Below are positions 1-8,510 of a stretch of 35,293 bases of DNA, one piece after another. This DNA is from Planctomycetota bacterium (GTDB lineage: Bacteria > Planctomycetota > UBA1135 > GCA-002748355), in contig NYZE01000141.1 of assembly GCA_002685965.1 (NCBI GenBank), forward strand, positions 1-35,293. The letters are read 5' to 3'. The position numbers were made by a program, and so were the translations under genes. Positions within the stretch are counted from its first letter, which is position 1. Every line of letters starts with the position of its first letter. The notes under the pieces are model-generated. The model searched no databases. It had not been told where the DNA came from and saw only the letters and a program-made list of their open reading frames with translations.

Positions 1-1
1 C

Positions 2-1216
2 TTGAGTGCGATCGGCGTCGCGGCGCAGGCCGTTGTTTTTCCGGCTGGCGCGGATCGCGTCGAGGTGCCGATGCGTCTGTTGGGTAGCGGCGCCTTCGGC
101 GTGTTGCCGGCGATCGAACTGGTGATCGGCGAGAAGCGTGGCTGGTTCGTCGCCGATACCGGTGCCGGGACGGTGCTCATGACGCCCGAATTGCTCGCCG
201 ATTTGGGCGTCGAGGGTCGCGGCAAGATCCCGATGATGGGCGTCACGGAGCGAGCGTCGACCAAGGTGTATCGACTGCCGGAGTGTCGCCTCGGTGCGCT
301 GCGAATGAAGGGCGTCAAGGCGATCTCGCACGACATGTCATCGCTGTGCGAGAAGCTCGGCGCTGAGGTGTCCGGCCTGTTAGGCAACGCGGCCTTTACC
401 GGGCAGGTCGTGACCTTCGACTTCGCGTGTCGCAAGTTGATCGTGCACCGGGGCGAGACCTTCACGGCGCCGCCAGGCGCCACGCGCGTGAAGGTCGAAT
501 ACGCGCTGGGGATTCCGTCGGTCCGGGCCTCGATCGGCGGTCGGCGCTTCGCGCGCTACTTGCTCGATACCGGGAACCAGGTGGGGGTGTTGCTGAACGG
601 ACCCTGGGTTGCGCGTCGCAAGTTGCTCGCCGAGCCGGGGCGCTTCCCGTCCATCGGCGTCGGCGGCATCGGCAGTGATCGAGCCGTGCGCCTGGCCTTG
701 GCTCCGGACCTGCGGATCGGCCGCGGCACCGACCTGATCGTCCGGGATGTGCCGGTCGGCATGGCTGGCAAGCGCGCTGGCGGCCTGCTCGGCGATGCCG
801 TGCGTGCGGGCAACATTGGTACGCCGGTCCTGGAACGCTTCCGCTTTACGCTCGACTTCCTGCGCGAGGTCGCTTGGTTCGAGCCGCGCGCCGACGTGCC
901 CAATCGCGTCGAGCCTTGGTTCGGCTTCACGATGCGCGTCCGCAAGGGCGCCGTCCAGATCCGGGCGGTTGTCCCGACGAGCCCGGCGGAGGTGGCTGGG
1001 CTGAAGGGTTGGAACAAGCTGCTCTGGGTGGACGGGGCGCCGGTGGCGGGCCTCGATATCTCCGCGATCGTGGCCCGGCTGCGCAAGTTGGATCGCGTTC
1101 GGCTCGTGTTGGAACGGCGCTTGCACAAGGGCGCTTCCCAGCAGGACCAATTGCGGGTCGAGCTGACTCGTACGAACTTCTTACCTGCCTTGCCTGGACC
1201 ACGGCGGTCGAAGTAG
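2..1216 (+). CDS. Exported retropepsin-like aspartyl protease with PDZ domain (5' end missing)
   Basis: The reading frame is open to the window edge. The first residues (LSAIGVAAQA) look like the end of a signal peptide, so the true start is probably upstream and the TTG at 2 is not the start. Two aspartic-protease motifs are visible, ADTGAG near residue 51 and LLDTGN near residue 188, each followed by hydrophobic strands as in retropepsin/clan AA proteins. A PDZ-like domain covers about residues 305-385 (AVVPTSPAEVAGLK, then LWVDGAPV). The layout suggests a periplasmic or surface protease whose PDZ domain binds substrate C-termini. The fold class is seen in the sequence; activity is inferred from both DTG triads being intact. 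The substrate is unknown. The next gene begins 47 nt downstream on the same strand. Confidence 0.8.
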   Translation: MSAIGVAAQAVVFPAGADRVEVPMRLLGSGAFGVLPAIELVIGEKRGWFVADTGAGTVLMTPELLADLGVEGRGKIPMMGVTERASTKVYRLPECRLGALRMKGVKAISHDMSSLCEKLGAEVSGLLGNAAFTGQVVTFDFACRKLIVHRGETFTAPPGATRVKVEYALGIPSVRASIGGRRFARYLLDTGNQVGVLLNGPWVARRKLLAEPGRFPSIGVGGIGSDRAVRLALAPDLRIGRGTDLIVRDVPVGMAGKRAGGLLGDAVRAGNIGTPVLERFRFTLDFLREVAWFEPRADVPNRVEPWFGFTMRVRKGAVQIRAVVPTSPAEVAGLKGWNKLLWVDGAPVAGLDISAIVARLRKLDRVRLVLERRLHKGASQQDQLRVELTRTNFLPALPGPRRSK

Positions 1217-1263
1217 TTGTAGAATCCACGCTTCGTGAAGGCTCAGCATTTTCCACTCGCACA

Positions 1264-1971
1264 ATGAATCTCCACGCGTTTGCTCTTCGTGCCTCGTTCG
1301 GCGTTGCCGTACTGGCGTCCCCCACCCCGTTGTCGGCACAGCTGCGCGAGCGCGCCGATATGACCCCGCTGACCGAGACGCAGCGGATTCAGCACGTACT
1401 GAGCCGATTCGCCTTCGGCGCTACGCCTGGGCAGATCGAGGTGGTCCGCAAGATGGGGCTGGATGCCTGGTTCGAGAAGCAGCTCGAGGCCGGATTCCGC
1501 GAGCCCTACGAGCTTAGTGAGAAGCTCCGCCAGCTCGAGACCCTCGAGCTCAGCTCGCAAGACTTGCTGGCCAACTACAACCCGCCGAATCCAGGTAGGC
1601 GTGGCACGCCGAAGGAGCGGCGCGACTACAGGATGCTGCGCAGCCTGCCACGCGGCCAGTTGCGCGACGCGATCGTCTGGCGGGCCGCACTGAGCGCCAA
1701 CCAGTTGCGCGAGGTCATGACCGACTTCTGGCGTAACCACTTCAACGTCGACCTGAACAAGGGGCTGTGTCGCTACTACGCGGTCGATTACGAGCGGGAG
1801 GCGCTGCGCAAGAACGTGTTCGGCGACTTTGGCACGATGCTCGAAGCCACGGCGAAGCACCCAGCGATGCTGGTCTACCTGGACAACGCGTTGTCGCGGC
1901 GGCCGCCGTCCAAGCAGGATCTGAAGGAAGTTGAGCGTAAGCCGCGGCGACGCACGGGCTCGCGCGAGTGA
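1264..1971 (+). CDS. DUF1800 protein, N-terminal part (ends at an in-frame TGA)
   Basis: This is the N-terminal 235 residues of a DUF1800 family protein. A signal peptide (MNLHAFALRASFGVAVLA, then LSAQ) is followed by the family's opening helix region, with RIQHVLSRFAFGATPGQ and later TDFWRNHFNV and MLVYLDNALS. In intact relatives the LDN motif is followed, after a loop, by NENYARELLELHTLGV. Here that motif occurs in the same frame 12 nt after the TGA at 1969-1971, so this entry and the next are two halves of one gene. The stop lies in an arginine-rich loop (KPRRRTGSRE) rather than in the conserved core. DUF1800 proteins are secreted, of unknown biochemical function, and usually paired with DUF1501 in planctomycetes, as here. 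ATG 1264 was chosen because it gives the signal peptide. Confidence 0.85.
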   Translation: MNLHAFALRASFGVAVLASPTPLSAQLRERADMTPLTETQRIQHVLSRFAFGATPGQIEVVRKMGLDAWFEKQLEAGFREPYELSEKLRQLETLELSSQDLLANYNPPNPGRRGTPKERRDYRMLRSLPRGQLRDAIVWRAALSANQLREVMTDFWRNHFNVDLNKGLCRYYAVDYEREALRKNVFGDFGTMLEATAKHPAMLVYLDNALSRRPPSKQDLKEVERKPRRRTGSRE

Positions 1972-1983
1972 GCCGCGGAGGCC

Positions 1984-2910
1984 GTGAACATCGCCGAGCA
2001 ACGTGGGCTCAACGAAAACTACGCGCGTGAATTGCTCGAACTCCACACGCTCGGTGTCGACAACTACTACCGGCAGAAGGACGTCATCGAAGTCGCCAAG
2101 GCGCTCACCGGATGGACCGTGCAGAACAACCCGAAGTATCCGGTTGGCTTCCTGTTCCGCGAACGCATGCATGTGCTTGGTCCGAAGAAGTTCCTCGGTC
2201 GAAAGCTGCAGCGCGACCGGAAGAACCCGTTGCTTGAGGGTGAGATCGTCATTCGCCGCCTCGTGAAGCATCCGGGCACGGCGCGGTTCGTGGCCTGGAA
2301 ACTGTGCCGGTACATCGTCGATGACTATCCGTCAGAGGCGCTAGTCAAGCGCCTCGCGAGTGCGTTCAAGAAGGGCAAGGGCGACCTCAAGACGCTGTAT
2401 CGCGCGATCTACAAGGACCCGGAGTTCTTCGAGCCGTACTACTATCAGTCGAAGTTCAAGCGGCCGCTCGAGTTCGTGATCAGTGCCCTGCGTGTCACCG
2501 GTGCGGAGGTCGACCAGCCGGGCATGGCGCTGCAGACGATGGCACTCTTGCAGGAGCCGCTCTACGAGCAAGAGGACCCGACTGGCTATCACGACACGGC
2601 GGAAGCGTGGAACGATCCCGGTGTGATGGCGGTGCGTTGGCAGTTCGCGATGAACCTCGCGACCGGCAAGCTGCGCGGCATCAAAGTGCCCGAGAAGTTC
2701 TACCAGGGTCTGCACCCGCGCATTCCGCGAGTGTGGAAGGACCAGCTGGCGCGGCGCGTGTTGCCGGCCGGCATGGGTGAGAAGACCTCTCGTATCATGG
2801 ACCGGATGATGCGTCGCTACTTGGAAGGTAAACCGAATCCAAAGGTGACCGAGTTGGGGCCGTACATCTTGGGCCTCTTGCTTGGTTCCCCCGAGTTCCA
2901 GAGGCAGTGA
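1984..2910 (+). CDS. DUF1800 protein, C-terminal part (same frame as the preceding half)
   Basis: This is the C-terminal 308 residues of the DUF1800 protein. It opens with the family signature (LNENYARELLELHTLGVD, then DVIEVAKALTGWTV) and continues through KHPGTARFVAWKLCRYIV and the long helical tail ending LLGSPEFQRQ. A GTG at 1984 could serve as a start, but the position corresponds to the middle of the family domain and no signal peptide precedes it. It is therefore best read as the continuation of 1264-1971 beyond an in-frame TGA: a nonsense mutation, a base-call error, or less likely readthrough. If translated separately it would not be exported. The conserved sequence beyond the stop shows no frameshift or further stop, so any inactivation is recent. 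Confidence 0.8.
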   Translation: MNIAEQRGLNENYARELLELHTLGVDNYYRQKDVIEVAKALTGWTVQNNPKYPVGFLFRERMHVLGPKKFLGRKLQRDRKNPLLEGEIVIRRLVKHPGTARFVAWKLCRYIVDDYPSEALVKRLASAFKKGKGDLKTLYRAIYKDPEFFEPYYYQSKFKRPLEFVISALRVTGAEVDQPGMALQTMALLQEPLYEQEDPTGYHDTAEAWNDPGVMAVRWQFAMNLATGKLRGIKVPEKFYQGLHPRIPRVWKDQLARRVLPAGMGEKTSRIMDRMMRRYLEGKPNPKVTELGPYILGLLLGSPEFQRQ

Positions 2911-2927
2911 CCTCCGAAGGCAGAGAC

Positions 2928-4322
2928 ATGAGTTCAAAAAGTAAGGCTGGTAGGCGTTCGACGCGGCGTGACTTCCTGGTGGCTTCGGGTGCGGGCGCAG
3001 CGGCGCTCTCGTTCCCGACCCCTCTGCGCTGTCTCGGGACGACGCATCCGGCGTTCCAGTCGGACGGTGTCCTCGTCGTGATCTACCTGCGTGGTGGCCA
3101 GGACGCTCTGAACACGATCGTTCCCTACAAGGACGACCGCTACTACGAGATCCGTCCAACGATCGCGATCGCGCCGAAGCAAGGCGATGGTTTCGAGGGC
3201 GTGATCCGCTTGGACGAGCAGTTTGGCATGCACCCGGCGATGCGAGCGCTGAAGCCGCTGTGGGATGCGAAGATGTTCGCACCGGTGATCACTGCCGGGT
3301 CGCCGCACCCGACGCGCAGCCACTTCGACGCGCAGGACTTCATGGAGTATGCCTCGCCCGGGCTGCGCACGGCGCGTGACGGTTGGCTCAATCGTTACCT
3401 CGCCTGCAGCGCGGGTCGTCGTGGCCAGGACTCGGATCTGCGTGCGCTCGCGATGCAGGGGCTGCTGCCCCGGTCGCTGCGTGGCAAGTACCCGGTGCTC
3501 GCCGTGCCGGAGAGGGGTGCTCGGCAGTCGGGGCGTTTCCTCGACCTGTTCGACGACCTCTACAACAAGGACGTCGATGACGCTCCGGGTGAGGGGATGA
3601 TCCCGGTCCGCGACGGCAAGAAGCAGAAGAAGAGCGGCAAGAAGGGCGAGGGTATGTCCCTCCGGCGGGACGACCCCGTCGTGCAAACCGGACGCAACAC
3701 GATCCGCACGCTGCGCCGTTATCAAGAAATCGTCGGCCAGGGTGGCCAGGGTGGCCAGGGTGGCCAGGGTGGCCGTGGCCGTGGTCGTCGTCGCGCGCGC
3801 AGAGTCTACCCGCGCGGTCGTCTGGGTGACCGGCTCGCGGACATCGCCAAGGTGATCAAGTCTGGCGAGAAGATGGAAGTCGCGGCCGTTGACTGGAATG
3901 GCTGGGACCACCACACGGGCCAGGGGGCCGAGCAGGGGCGCCACGCCCGGATGATCGGCCACGTGGCCGAGTCGATCGGGGCCTTCATACAAGACCTCGG
4001 TGAACACTCGAAGCGGACCGTCGTCATGACGATGTCCGAGTTCGGACGCACTTGCCGCGAGAACGGCAACATGGGCACTGACCACGGCCACGGCGGCATG
4101 GTGATGCTCGCCGGCGGTCCCGTTGTCGGAGGCAAGGTCCACGGCCGCTGGGAGGGCCTGCAGGACAACGAGATGTACCAGGGCCGCGACCTGCCCGTGC
4201 ACACCGACTTCCGCGACATCATGGCGGAGGCACTGACCGTGCACATGGGCATCAAGGACCTGCCGAAGGACTTCTTCCCCGACTTCCAGCCCAGCAAGAA
4301 GCGGCTCGGCCTGTTCGGCTAG
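2928..4322 (+). CDS. DUF1501 protein with Tat signal
   Basis: A 464-residue DUF1501 protein. The start is placed at ATG 2928, with GAAGG upstream, rather than at the in-frame GTG at 2907 that overlaps the previous stop. The N-terminus carries a twin-arginine motif (TRRDFLVASG, RR at 13-14), indicating folded export. The family core is clear: VVIYLRGGQDALNTIVPY, then HPTRSHFDAQDFME, DWNGWDHHTGQ, and MTMSEFGRTCRENGN followed by TDHGHGGMVMLAGGPV. DUF1501 proteins have an alkaline-phosphatase/sulfatase-like fold and commonly sit beside DUF1800, but no reaction is established. Around residues 225-300 the protein has a lysine-rich stretch and a Gly-Gln repeat encoded by a 9-bp tandem repeat, probably a flexible insertion. 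Confidence 0.9.
   Translation: MSSKSKAGRRSTRRDFLVASGAGAAALSFPTPLRCLGTTHPAFQSDGVLVVIYLRGGQDALNTIVPYKDDRYYEIRPTIAIAPKQGDGFEGVIRLDEQFGMHPAMRALKPLWDAKMFAPVITAGSPHPTRSHFDAQDFMEYASPGLRTARDGWLNRYLACSAGRRGQDSDLRALAMQGLLPRSLRGKYPVLAVPERGARQSGRFLDLFDDLYNKDVDDAPGEGMIPVRDGKKQKKSGKKGEGMSLRRDDPVVQTGRNTIRTLRRYQEIVGQGGQGGQGGQGGRGRGRRRARRVYPRGRLGDRLADIAKVIKSGEKMEVAAVDWNGWDHHTGQGAEQGRHARMIGHVAESIGAFIQDLGEHSKRTVVMTMSEFGRTCRENGNMGTDHGHGGMVMLAGGPVVGGKVHGRWEGLQDNEMYQGRDLPVHTDFRDIMAEALTVHMGIKDLPKDFFPDFQPSKKRLGLFG
3735..3770 (+). repeat. Four tandem copies of a 9-bp repeat inside the DUF1501 gene
   Basis: GGCCAGGGT is repeated four times without mismatch and then decays into GGCCGTGGCCGTGG. It encodes a GQG repeat followed by an Arg/Gly-rich tract. 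The 9-bp unit keeps the reading frame, so copy number can change by slippage without breaking the gene. Confidence 0.9.
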
Positions 4323-4503
4323 GTGATGCGTTAGCGTCTGCCTTGGGTGGCAAGACGGGGGTGAGTCCCCATCGATCAGTCTGCGTTGGCACGACCTGTG
4401 TCGGCACGGGATTTGACGGGGCTGCGTTCAGCCTGGAGAGGCCATGGCCTACCATGGTCGCCCTCGCGTTCGCTTTGGCACCCTGCGCCAGGAGGTCTTC
4501 GCC

Positions 4504-6240
4504 GTGTTTCGATGCAACTTTGCTGTATTGCTAGGTCTAGCTACGATTGCCCTGCTTCCCACCGCGTGTAGCGGTGATGGGGAGCAAGGGAGCAAGGGAG
4601 ACAAGGGCGGGACGGCGAAGACCGGTGGCGAGGGCTCGAGCGACGTGGAGTCGGATCGTCCGCATTGGGAGGACCGTGGCGACACGCTGATCTATGGCGT
4701 CGGCATGGATGCCGATGGTCTGTGTCCGATCCTGTACCAGAGCGTGACCGGCGGCAACGTGGTCGACCTCGTCACGCCTCGGGTGACGAACAGTGACTTC
4801 GCCAACGGCCGGATCACGTTTCTACCGGCGTTGGCCAAGTCCTGGGAGTGGAGCGAGGACCATACCAAGCTGACCTACACGATTCGCGATGATGCTGTGT
4901 GGGATGACCCATCGCGGACGATCGTCTCAGGGGAAGACTTCGTCTTCACCTACATGATGATGCGCGATCCCGATGTCGCGAGCCCGCGCGGCGCCTACAC
5001 CGAGCGCATGGATCCGCAGGAGCCGGTGACGCTTCTGCCTGATGGTCGCGTCCGTTTCAACTTCCTCTACGCCTACAACGAGCAAACGATGCTCGCGCAC
5101 GCCGGCATGAACTTGATCCCGAAGCACTTGCTCACGGGCGTCGAGCGCAAAGCGATGCGGCAGCACGATCTGCACATCAAGAATGCGGCGGGGCACGGTC
5201 CGTTTCGCCTGCTGAGCTGGGATCCGAAGAAAGAGATCGTCCTCGTCCGGAACAAAGCCTGCAAGACGATCGCTGTTCCCTACCTCAGGAGGATCATCAT
5301 GCGGGTGATCCCGGAGTACCAGACGCTGCTGACTGAGATGCGCAAGGGCGGTATCGACCTCATGGAGTCGATCCAGGAGAAGGACATCGCCGACGCCAAG
5401 TTGTGGGGCAACGTCAAGCTCTACCGCCGCGGCTATCGTTTCCTCGACTATGTGGCCTGGAACGGGCAGAACCCGCTGTTTGCCGACCGTGAGGTTCGCC
5501 GCGCGCTGACGATGGCCATGGACCTCGACACGATGATCAAGAACTTGCTCACGTTCGGTGGCGAGACCCACGGGACCAAGGCGTATTCGACGCTGACCCC
5601 GGAGTTGACCGACTTCGTCCACGAGGGCTTCGCCTTCTTGCCCTTCGACCCGAAGAAGGCGGCCGCCGTGCTCGACAAGGCCGGTTGGAGCGACACCGAC
5701 GGCGACGGCGTGCGCGACAAGGAGGGCAAGCGCTTCGAGTTCACATTGCTGACGAATCAGGGCAATCCACGGCGCAAGGACGCTTGCGAGTTGATCCAGG
5801 CCAACCTGAAGGCGATCGGCGTCAAGGCCAACCTGGAACTGCGTGAGGGTGTGACCTTCTTCGATCTGTTGCGCAAGAAGGAATACGACGCGGCGGTTTC
5901 CGGTTGGTCAGCCGGCTTGTTCCCGGATCCGTCCGACATCTGGCATTCGGCGACCGAGAAGGAACCACGGCCGTACAACTTCACGGCCTACAGCAACGCG
6001 GAAGTCGACAAGCTGATCCAAGCAGGCTTGCGCACGGCGGATCTCACGAAAGAAGCCGCGATCTGGAAGCGCATGCAGAAGCTGATCTATGACGACCAGC
6101 CTTACACCTTCCTCTATTGGAAGAAGTCGACGTTCCCGCTGCACAAGCGCTTCAAGGGCGTCGAGCCGAACGTGCTATCGGTGATTCACAAGCTGGAGAA
6201 CTGGTACGTGCCCAAGGCGGACCACAAGTACAAGTACTAG
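4504..6240 (+). CDS. Peptide ABC transporter, substrate-binding lipoprotein (SBP family 5)
   Basis: A 578-residue extracytoplasmic solute-binding protein of the OppA/DppA type. The start is GTG 4504 because AGGAGG lies at 4490-4495, 8 nt upstream, and the product then begins with a compact lipoprotein signal (MFRCNFAVLLGLATIALLP, then TAC, Cys22); an ATG at 4444 gives an implausible extension. After the Cys comes a Gly/Lys/Ser linker, then family-5 features: LTYTIRDDAVWDD, VRRALTMAMD, VLDKAGW followed by DTDGDGVRD at about 398-406, and ANLKAIGVKANLEL. It should capture oligopeptides or dipeptides and hand them to the two permeases that follow. It heads the operon to 12128, 33 nt before the first permease. 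The exact ligand cannot be read from sequence; nickel or sugar ligands occur in the family. Confidence 0.9.
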   Translation: MFRCNFAVLLGLATIALLPTACSGDGEQGSKGDKGGTAKTGGEGSSDVESDRPHWEDRGDTLIYGVGMDADGLCPILYQSVTGGNVVDLVTPRVTNSDFANGRITFLPALAKSWEWSEDHTKLTYTIRDDAVWDDPSRTIVSGEDFVFTYMMMRDPDVASPRGAYTERMDPQEPVTLLPDGRVRFNFLYAYNEQTMLAHAGMNLIPKHLLTGVERKAMRQHDLHIKNAAGHGPFRLLSWDPKKEIVLVRNKACKTIAVPYLRRIIMRVIPEYQTLLTEMRKGGIDLMESIQEKDIADAKLWGNVKLYRRGYRFLDYVAWNGQNPLFADREVRRALTMAMDLDTMIKNLLTFGGETHGTKAYSTLTPELTDFVHEGFAFLPFDPKKAAAVLDKAGWSDTDGDGVRDKEGKRFEFTLLTNQGNPRRKDACELIQANLKAIGVKANLELREGVTFFDLLRKKEYDAAVSGWSAGLFPDPSDIWHSATEKEPRPYNFTAYSNAEVDKLIQAGLRTADLTKEAAIWKRMQKLIYDDQPYTFLYWKKSTFPLHKRFKGVEPNVLSVIHKLENWYVPKADHKYKY

Positions 6241-6273
6241 TCCTACCCTCGGTCTGTCCAACGCCGATATCAC

Positions 6274-7293
6274 ATGTTCGTTTTCATCGTGCGCCGTGTG
6301 TTGATCAGCATTCCGCTGATCTTCGTGGTGATGATCGGGCTGTTCTTCTTGCAACAACTGGCGCCCGGTGACGCATCGGCGCTCTACATCAATCCCGAGT
6401 TTCCGATCGAACAGATCGAGCGCATCCGCGCCAACCTGGGCCTCGATCAGCCGTCCTACGTGCAGTTCTGGCGTTGGTTCACGGCGGCCTTGAGCGGCGA
6501 CTTCGGGATCTCCTTGACGGAGAATCGTCCGGTCATCGACAAGATCATCGCGGCGCTGCCCAACACGCTGTTGCTCGGCGGGGCCTCGTTGGCGGTGATC
6601 TTCGTGATCGGGATCGTGGTCGGTGTCGTGTCGGCCGTGAAGCAATACAGCCTCACCGACCACCTGCTGACGCTGGGCAGCTTCTTCCTCTACTCGATGC
6701 CGGGGTTTTGGCTGGCCCTGATGCTGATCCTCGTGACCTTTCACCTGTGGCCCGATTGGCCGAGCTCGGGAATGGTGAGTAATGAGATCACGATGAAGCT
6801 CGCGCACATCCGCGAGGCGGCGATGCTGGGGGAGGAACCCGAGGTCAGCATCGGGATGTTCGAGCGCTTCTTCGACACGCTCAAGCACCTGGTGTTGCCG
6901 GTCATTGCGCTCGGTGTGGCATCGGCGGCGAGCATCGCTCGCTACACACGTTCGTCGGTGCTCGAGGTCATCCGCCAGGACTTCGTGCGTACGGCGCGCG
7001 CAAAGGGCGTCAGCGAGCGTCGCGTCATCCTCGTGCATACGCTGCGCAACGCGCTGATCCCGATCGTGACCCTGCTGGGCTTGTCGCTGCCGTTCCTCGT
7101 TTCTGGCGCCGTGTTGATCGAGTACGTGTTTGCTTGGCCGGGGATGGGACGTGAGCTGGTCGAAGGCATCTTCAAGCGCGACTACCCGATCGTCATGGCG
7201 TGTGCCTTGCTGCTGACCATCATGGTCTTTGTCGGCAACCTCGCCGCCGACATTCTCTATTCACTCGTCGACCCGAGGATCAGCCATGGTTAG
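6274..7293 (+). CDS. Peptide ABC transporter permease, DppB/OppB-like
   Basis: A 339-residue integral membrane protein. The N-terminus (VFIVRRVLISIPLIFVVMIG, then LAPGDAS) is the standard first helix and periplasmic motif of DppB-type permeases. Several further hydrophobic segments follow, and the cytoplasmic EAA-type coupling loop is seen in RQDFVRTARAKGVSERRVI with HTLRNALIPIVTLLG. The C-terminal segment ends in DPRISHG, typical of the family (usually DPR). It forms half of the peptide channel with the next gene, with which it overlaps by 8 nt, implying translational coupling. Confidence 0.93.
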   Translation: MFVFIVRRVLISIPLIFVVMIGLFFLQQLAPGDASALYINPEFPIEQIERIRANLGLDQPSYVQFWRWFTAALSGDFGISLTENRPVIDKIIAALPNTLLLGGASLAVIFVIGIVVGVVSAVKQYSLTDHLLTLGSFFLYSMPGFWLALMLILVTFHLWPDWPSSGMVSNEITMKLAHIREAAMLGEEPEVSIGMFERFFDTLKHLVLPVIALGVASAASIARYTRSSVLEVIRQDFVRTARAKGVSERRVILVHTLRNALIPIVTLLGLSLPFLVSGAVLIEYVFAWPGMGRELVEGIFKRDYPIVMACALLLTIMVFVGNLAADILYSLVDPRISHG

Positions 7294-8467
7294 CGCACGC
7301 CCGAGTCAGGGATGGCGCACGTGGCCGGGCCTGTGGTTGCTGCAGCGTGGCAACCCGCGCATCCTCGGCTGCCTCGTAGTGTCGGTGATCGTGATCTGCG
7401 TCGTGACGCTGGTGTTTCGTTTCGACCGATTGTCAAAGCTGATGGCGGGAGGGGCCTGGGACTGGTCTGGGCTTCTGGTGATCTTTGGAGCGCCGGTGCT
7501 CGTCCTGTGGTTGGGACGCAGGAAACCGCCGCGTCCGCGCGCGGGCAAGAGCCAGTGGGTGCTGGTGCGGGAGCGCTTCATGCATTCGCCACTGGCCCAG
7601 ATCGGGCTGTGGTTCGTTGTATTGCTCTATCTGATCATGTTCCTCACGCCGTTTCTGACGCCGTACACCTTCGACCTGCAGGTGGACGCAGGCCGACTCA
7701 AACTCATGGCGCCGATGCAGGAAGGGTTCCTGTTTGGGTCGGACCAGTTGTCGCGCGACATCCTCTCGCGGGTTCTCTGCGGCGCGCGCATCAGTCTGAC
7801 GATCGGTTTCGTCGCGGTCGGCCTGTCCGTGTCGCTGGGCATGGCGGTGGGATTGCTGTCCGGCTTCCTCGGCGGCTGGGTCGACATGGTGTTGATGCGC
7901 GTTGTCGACGTTCTGCTGTCGATTCCGCGCCTCGTGCTCCTGCTCGTGTTCATGGTGCTGTTCGCGACGGCCCTGCCGTCGGAATGGCGCGTGCATCTCA
8001 TGGTCGCCATCCTCGGCGCGACCGGGTGGATGGGTACCAGTCGGATCGTGCGTGGCGAAGTGCTCAGCCTGAAGAGCCGTGACTTCATTCAGGCCGGTCG
8101 AGCGCTGGGCTTCAGCAATCTGCGACTGATGTTGCGGCACGTTGCGCCGAACTGTCTCGCGCCGGTCATCGTCGCGGCCACGCTCGGCATCGGAGCGACG
8201 ATCCTCGTGGAAGCGAGCCTGTCCTTCCTCGGGCTCGGCGTTCCTGATCCCTATCCGTCGTGGGGCAAGATGGTCGCCGAGGGTAAGGAGTACCTGACCA
8301 AGGCTTGGTGGATGACGACCATTCCAGGTTTCACTATCGTCTTTGCGGTGTTGTCGTTCAACCTGCTCGGCGACGGGCTCCGCGACGCGCTCGATCCGCG
8401 CACTGTGCTGCGGTCGTCACTCTCGACCGATGCGGATGACGAAGACACCGACGCGGGAGCGGCATGA
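7286..8467 (+). CDS. Peptide ABC transporter permease, DppC/OppC-like, with N-terminal extension
   Basis: A 393-residue permease starting at ATG 7286, which overlaps the end of the upstream permease; an in-frame start at 7229 would overlap by more than 60 nt. The usual DppC body begins near residue 93 (RERFMHSPLAQIGLWF). It includes GSDQLSRDILSRVLCGARIS, the coupling loop KSRDFIQAGRALGFSN, and EASLSFLGLGVPDPYPSWG. The first 90 residues are extra relative to typical DppC and contain two additional hydrophobic segments (about 26-45 and 60-77) separated by a short loop. It pairs with the preceding permease. The ATPase genes follow after an unusual 220-nt non-coding gap. Confidence 0.92.
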   Translation: MVSARPSQGWRTWPGLWLLQRGNPRILGCLVVSVIVICVVTLVFRFDRLSKLMAGGAWDWSGLLVIFGAPVLVLWLGRRKPPRPRAGKSQWVLVRERFMHSPLAQIGLWFVVLLYLIMFLTPFLTPYTFDLQVDAGRLKLMAPMQEGFLFGSDQLSRDILSRVLCGARISLTIGFVAVGLSVSLGMAVGLLSGFLGGWVDMVLMRVVDVLLSIPRLVLLLVFMVLFATALPSEWRVHLMVAILGATGWMGTSRIVRGEVLSLKSRDFIQAGRALGFSNLRLMLRHVAPNCLAPVIVAATLGIGATILVEASLSFLGLGVPDPYPSWGKMVAEGKEYLTKAWWMTTIPGFTIVFAVLSFNLLGDGLRDALDPRTVLRSSLSTDADDEDTDAGAA

Positions 8468-8510
8468 CTGACCGTGTCCTGTATCCTGCGCGACTTCACT
8501 ACCATGCCCG

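Noticed and set aside
1969..1971. TGA in the DUF1800 gene as a selenocysteine codon
   Set aside because: The site is a non-conserved loop, no cysteine is expected there in the family, and no clear SECIS-like hairpin follows.
3735..3770. Repeat array as a CRISPR
   Set aside because: The unit is 9 bp with no spacers and lies inside a coding frame.
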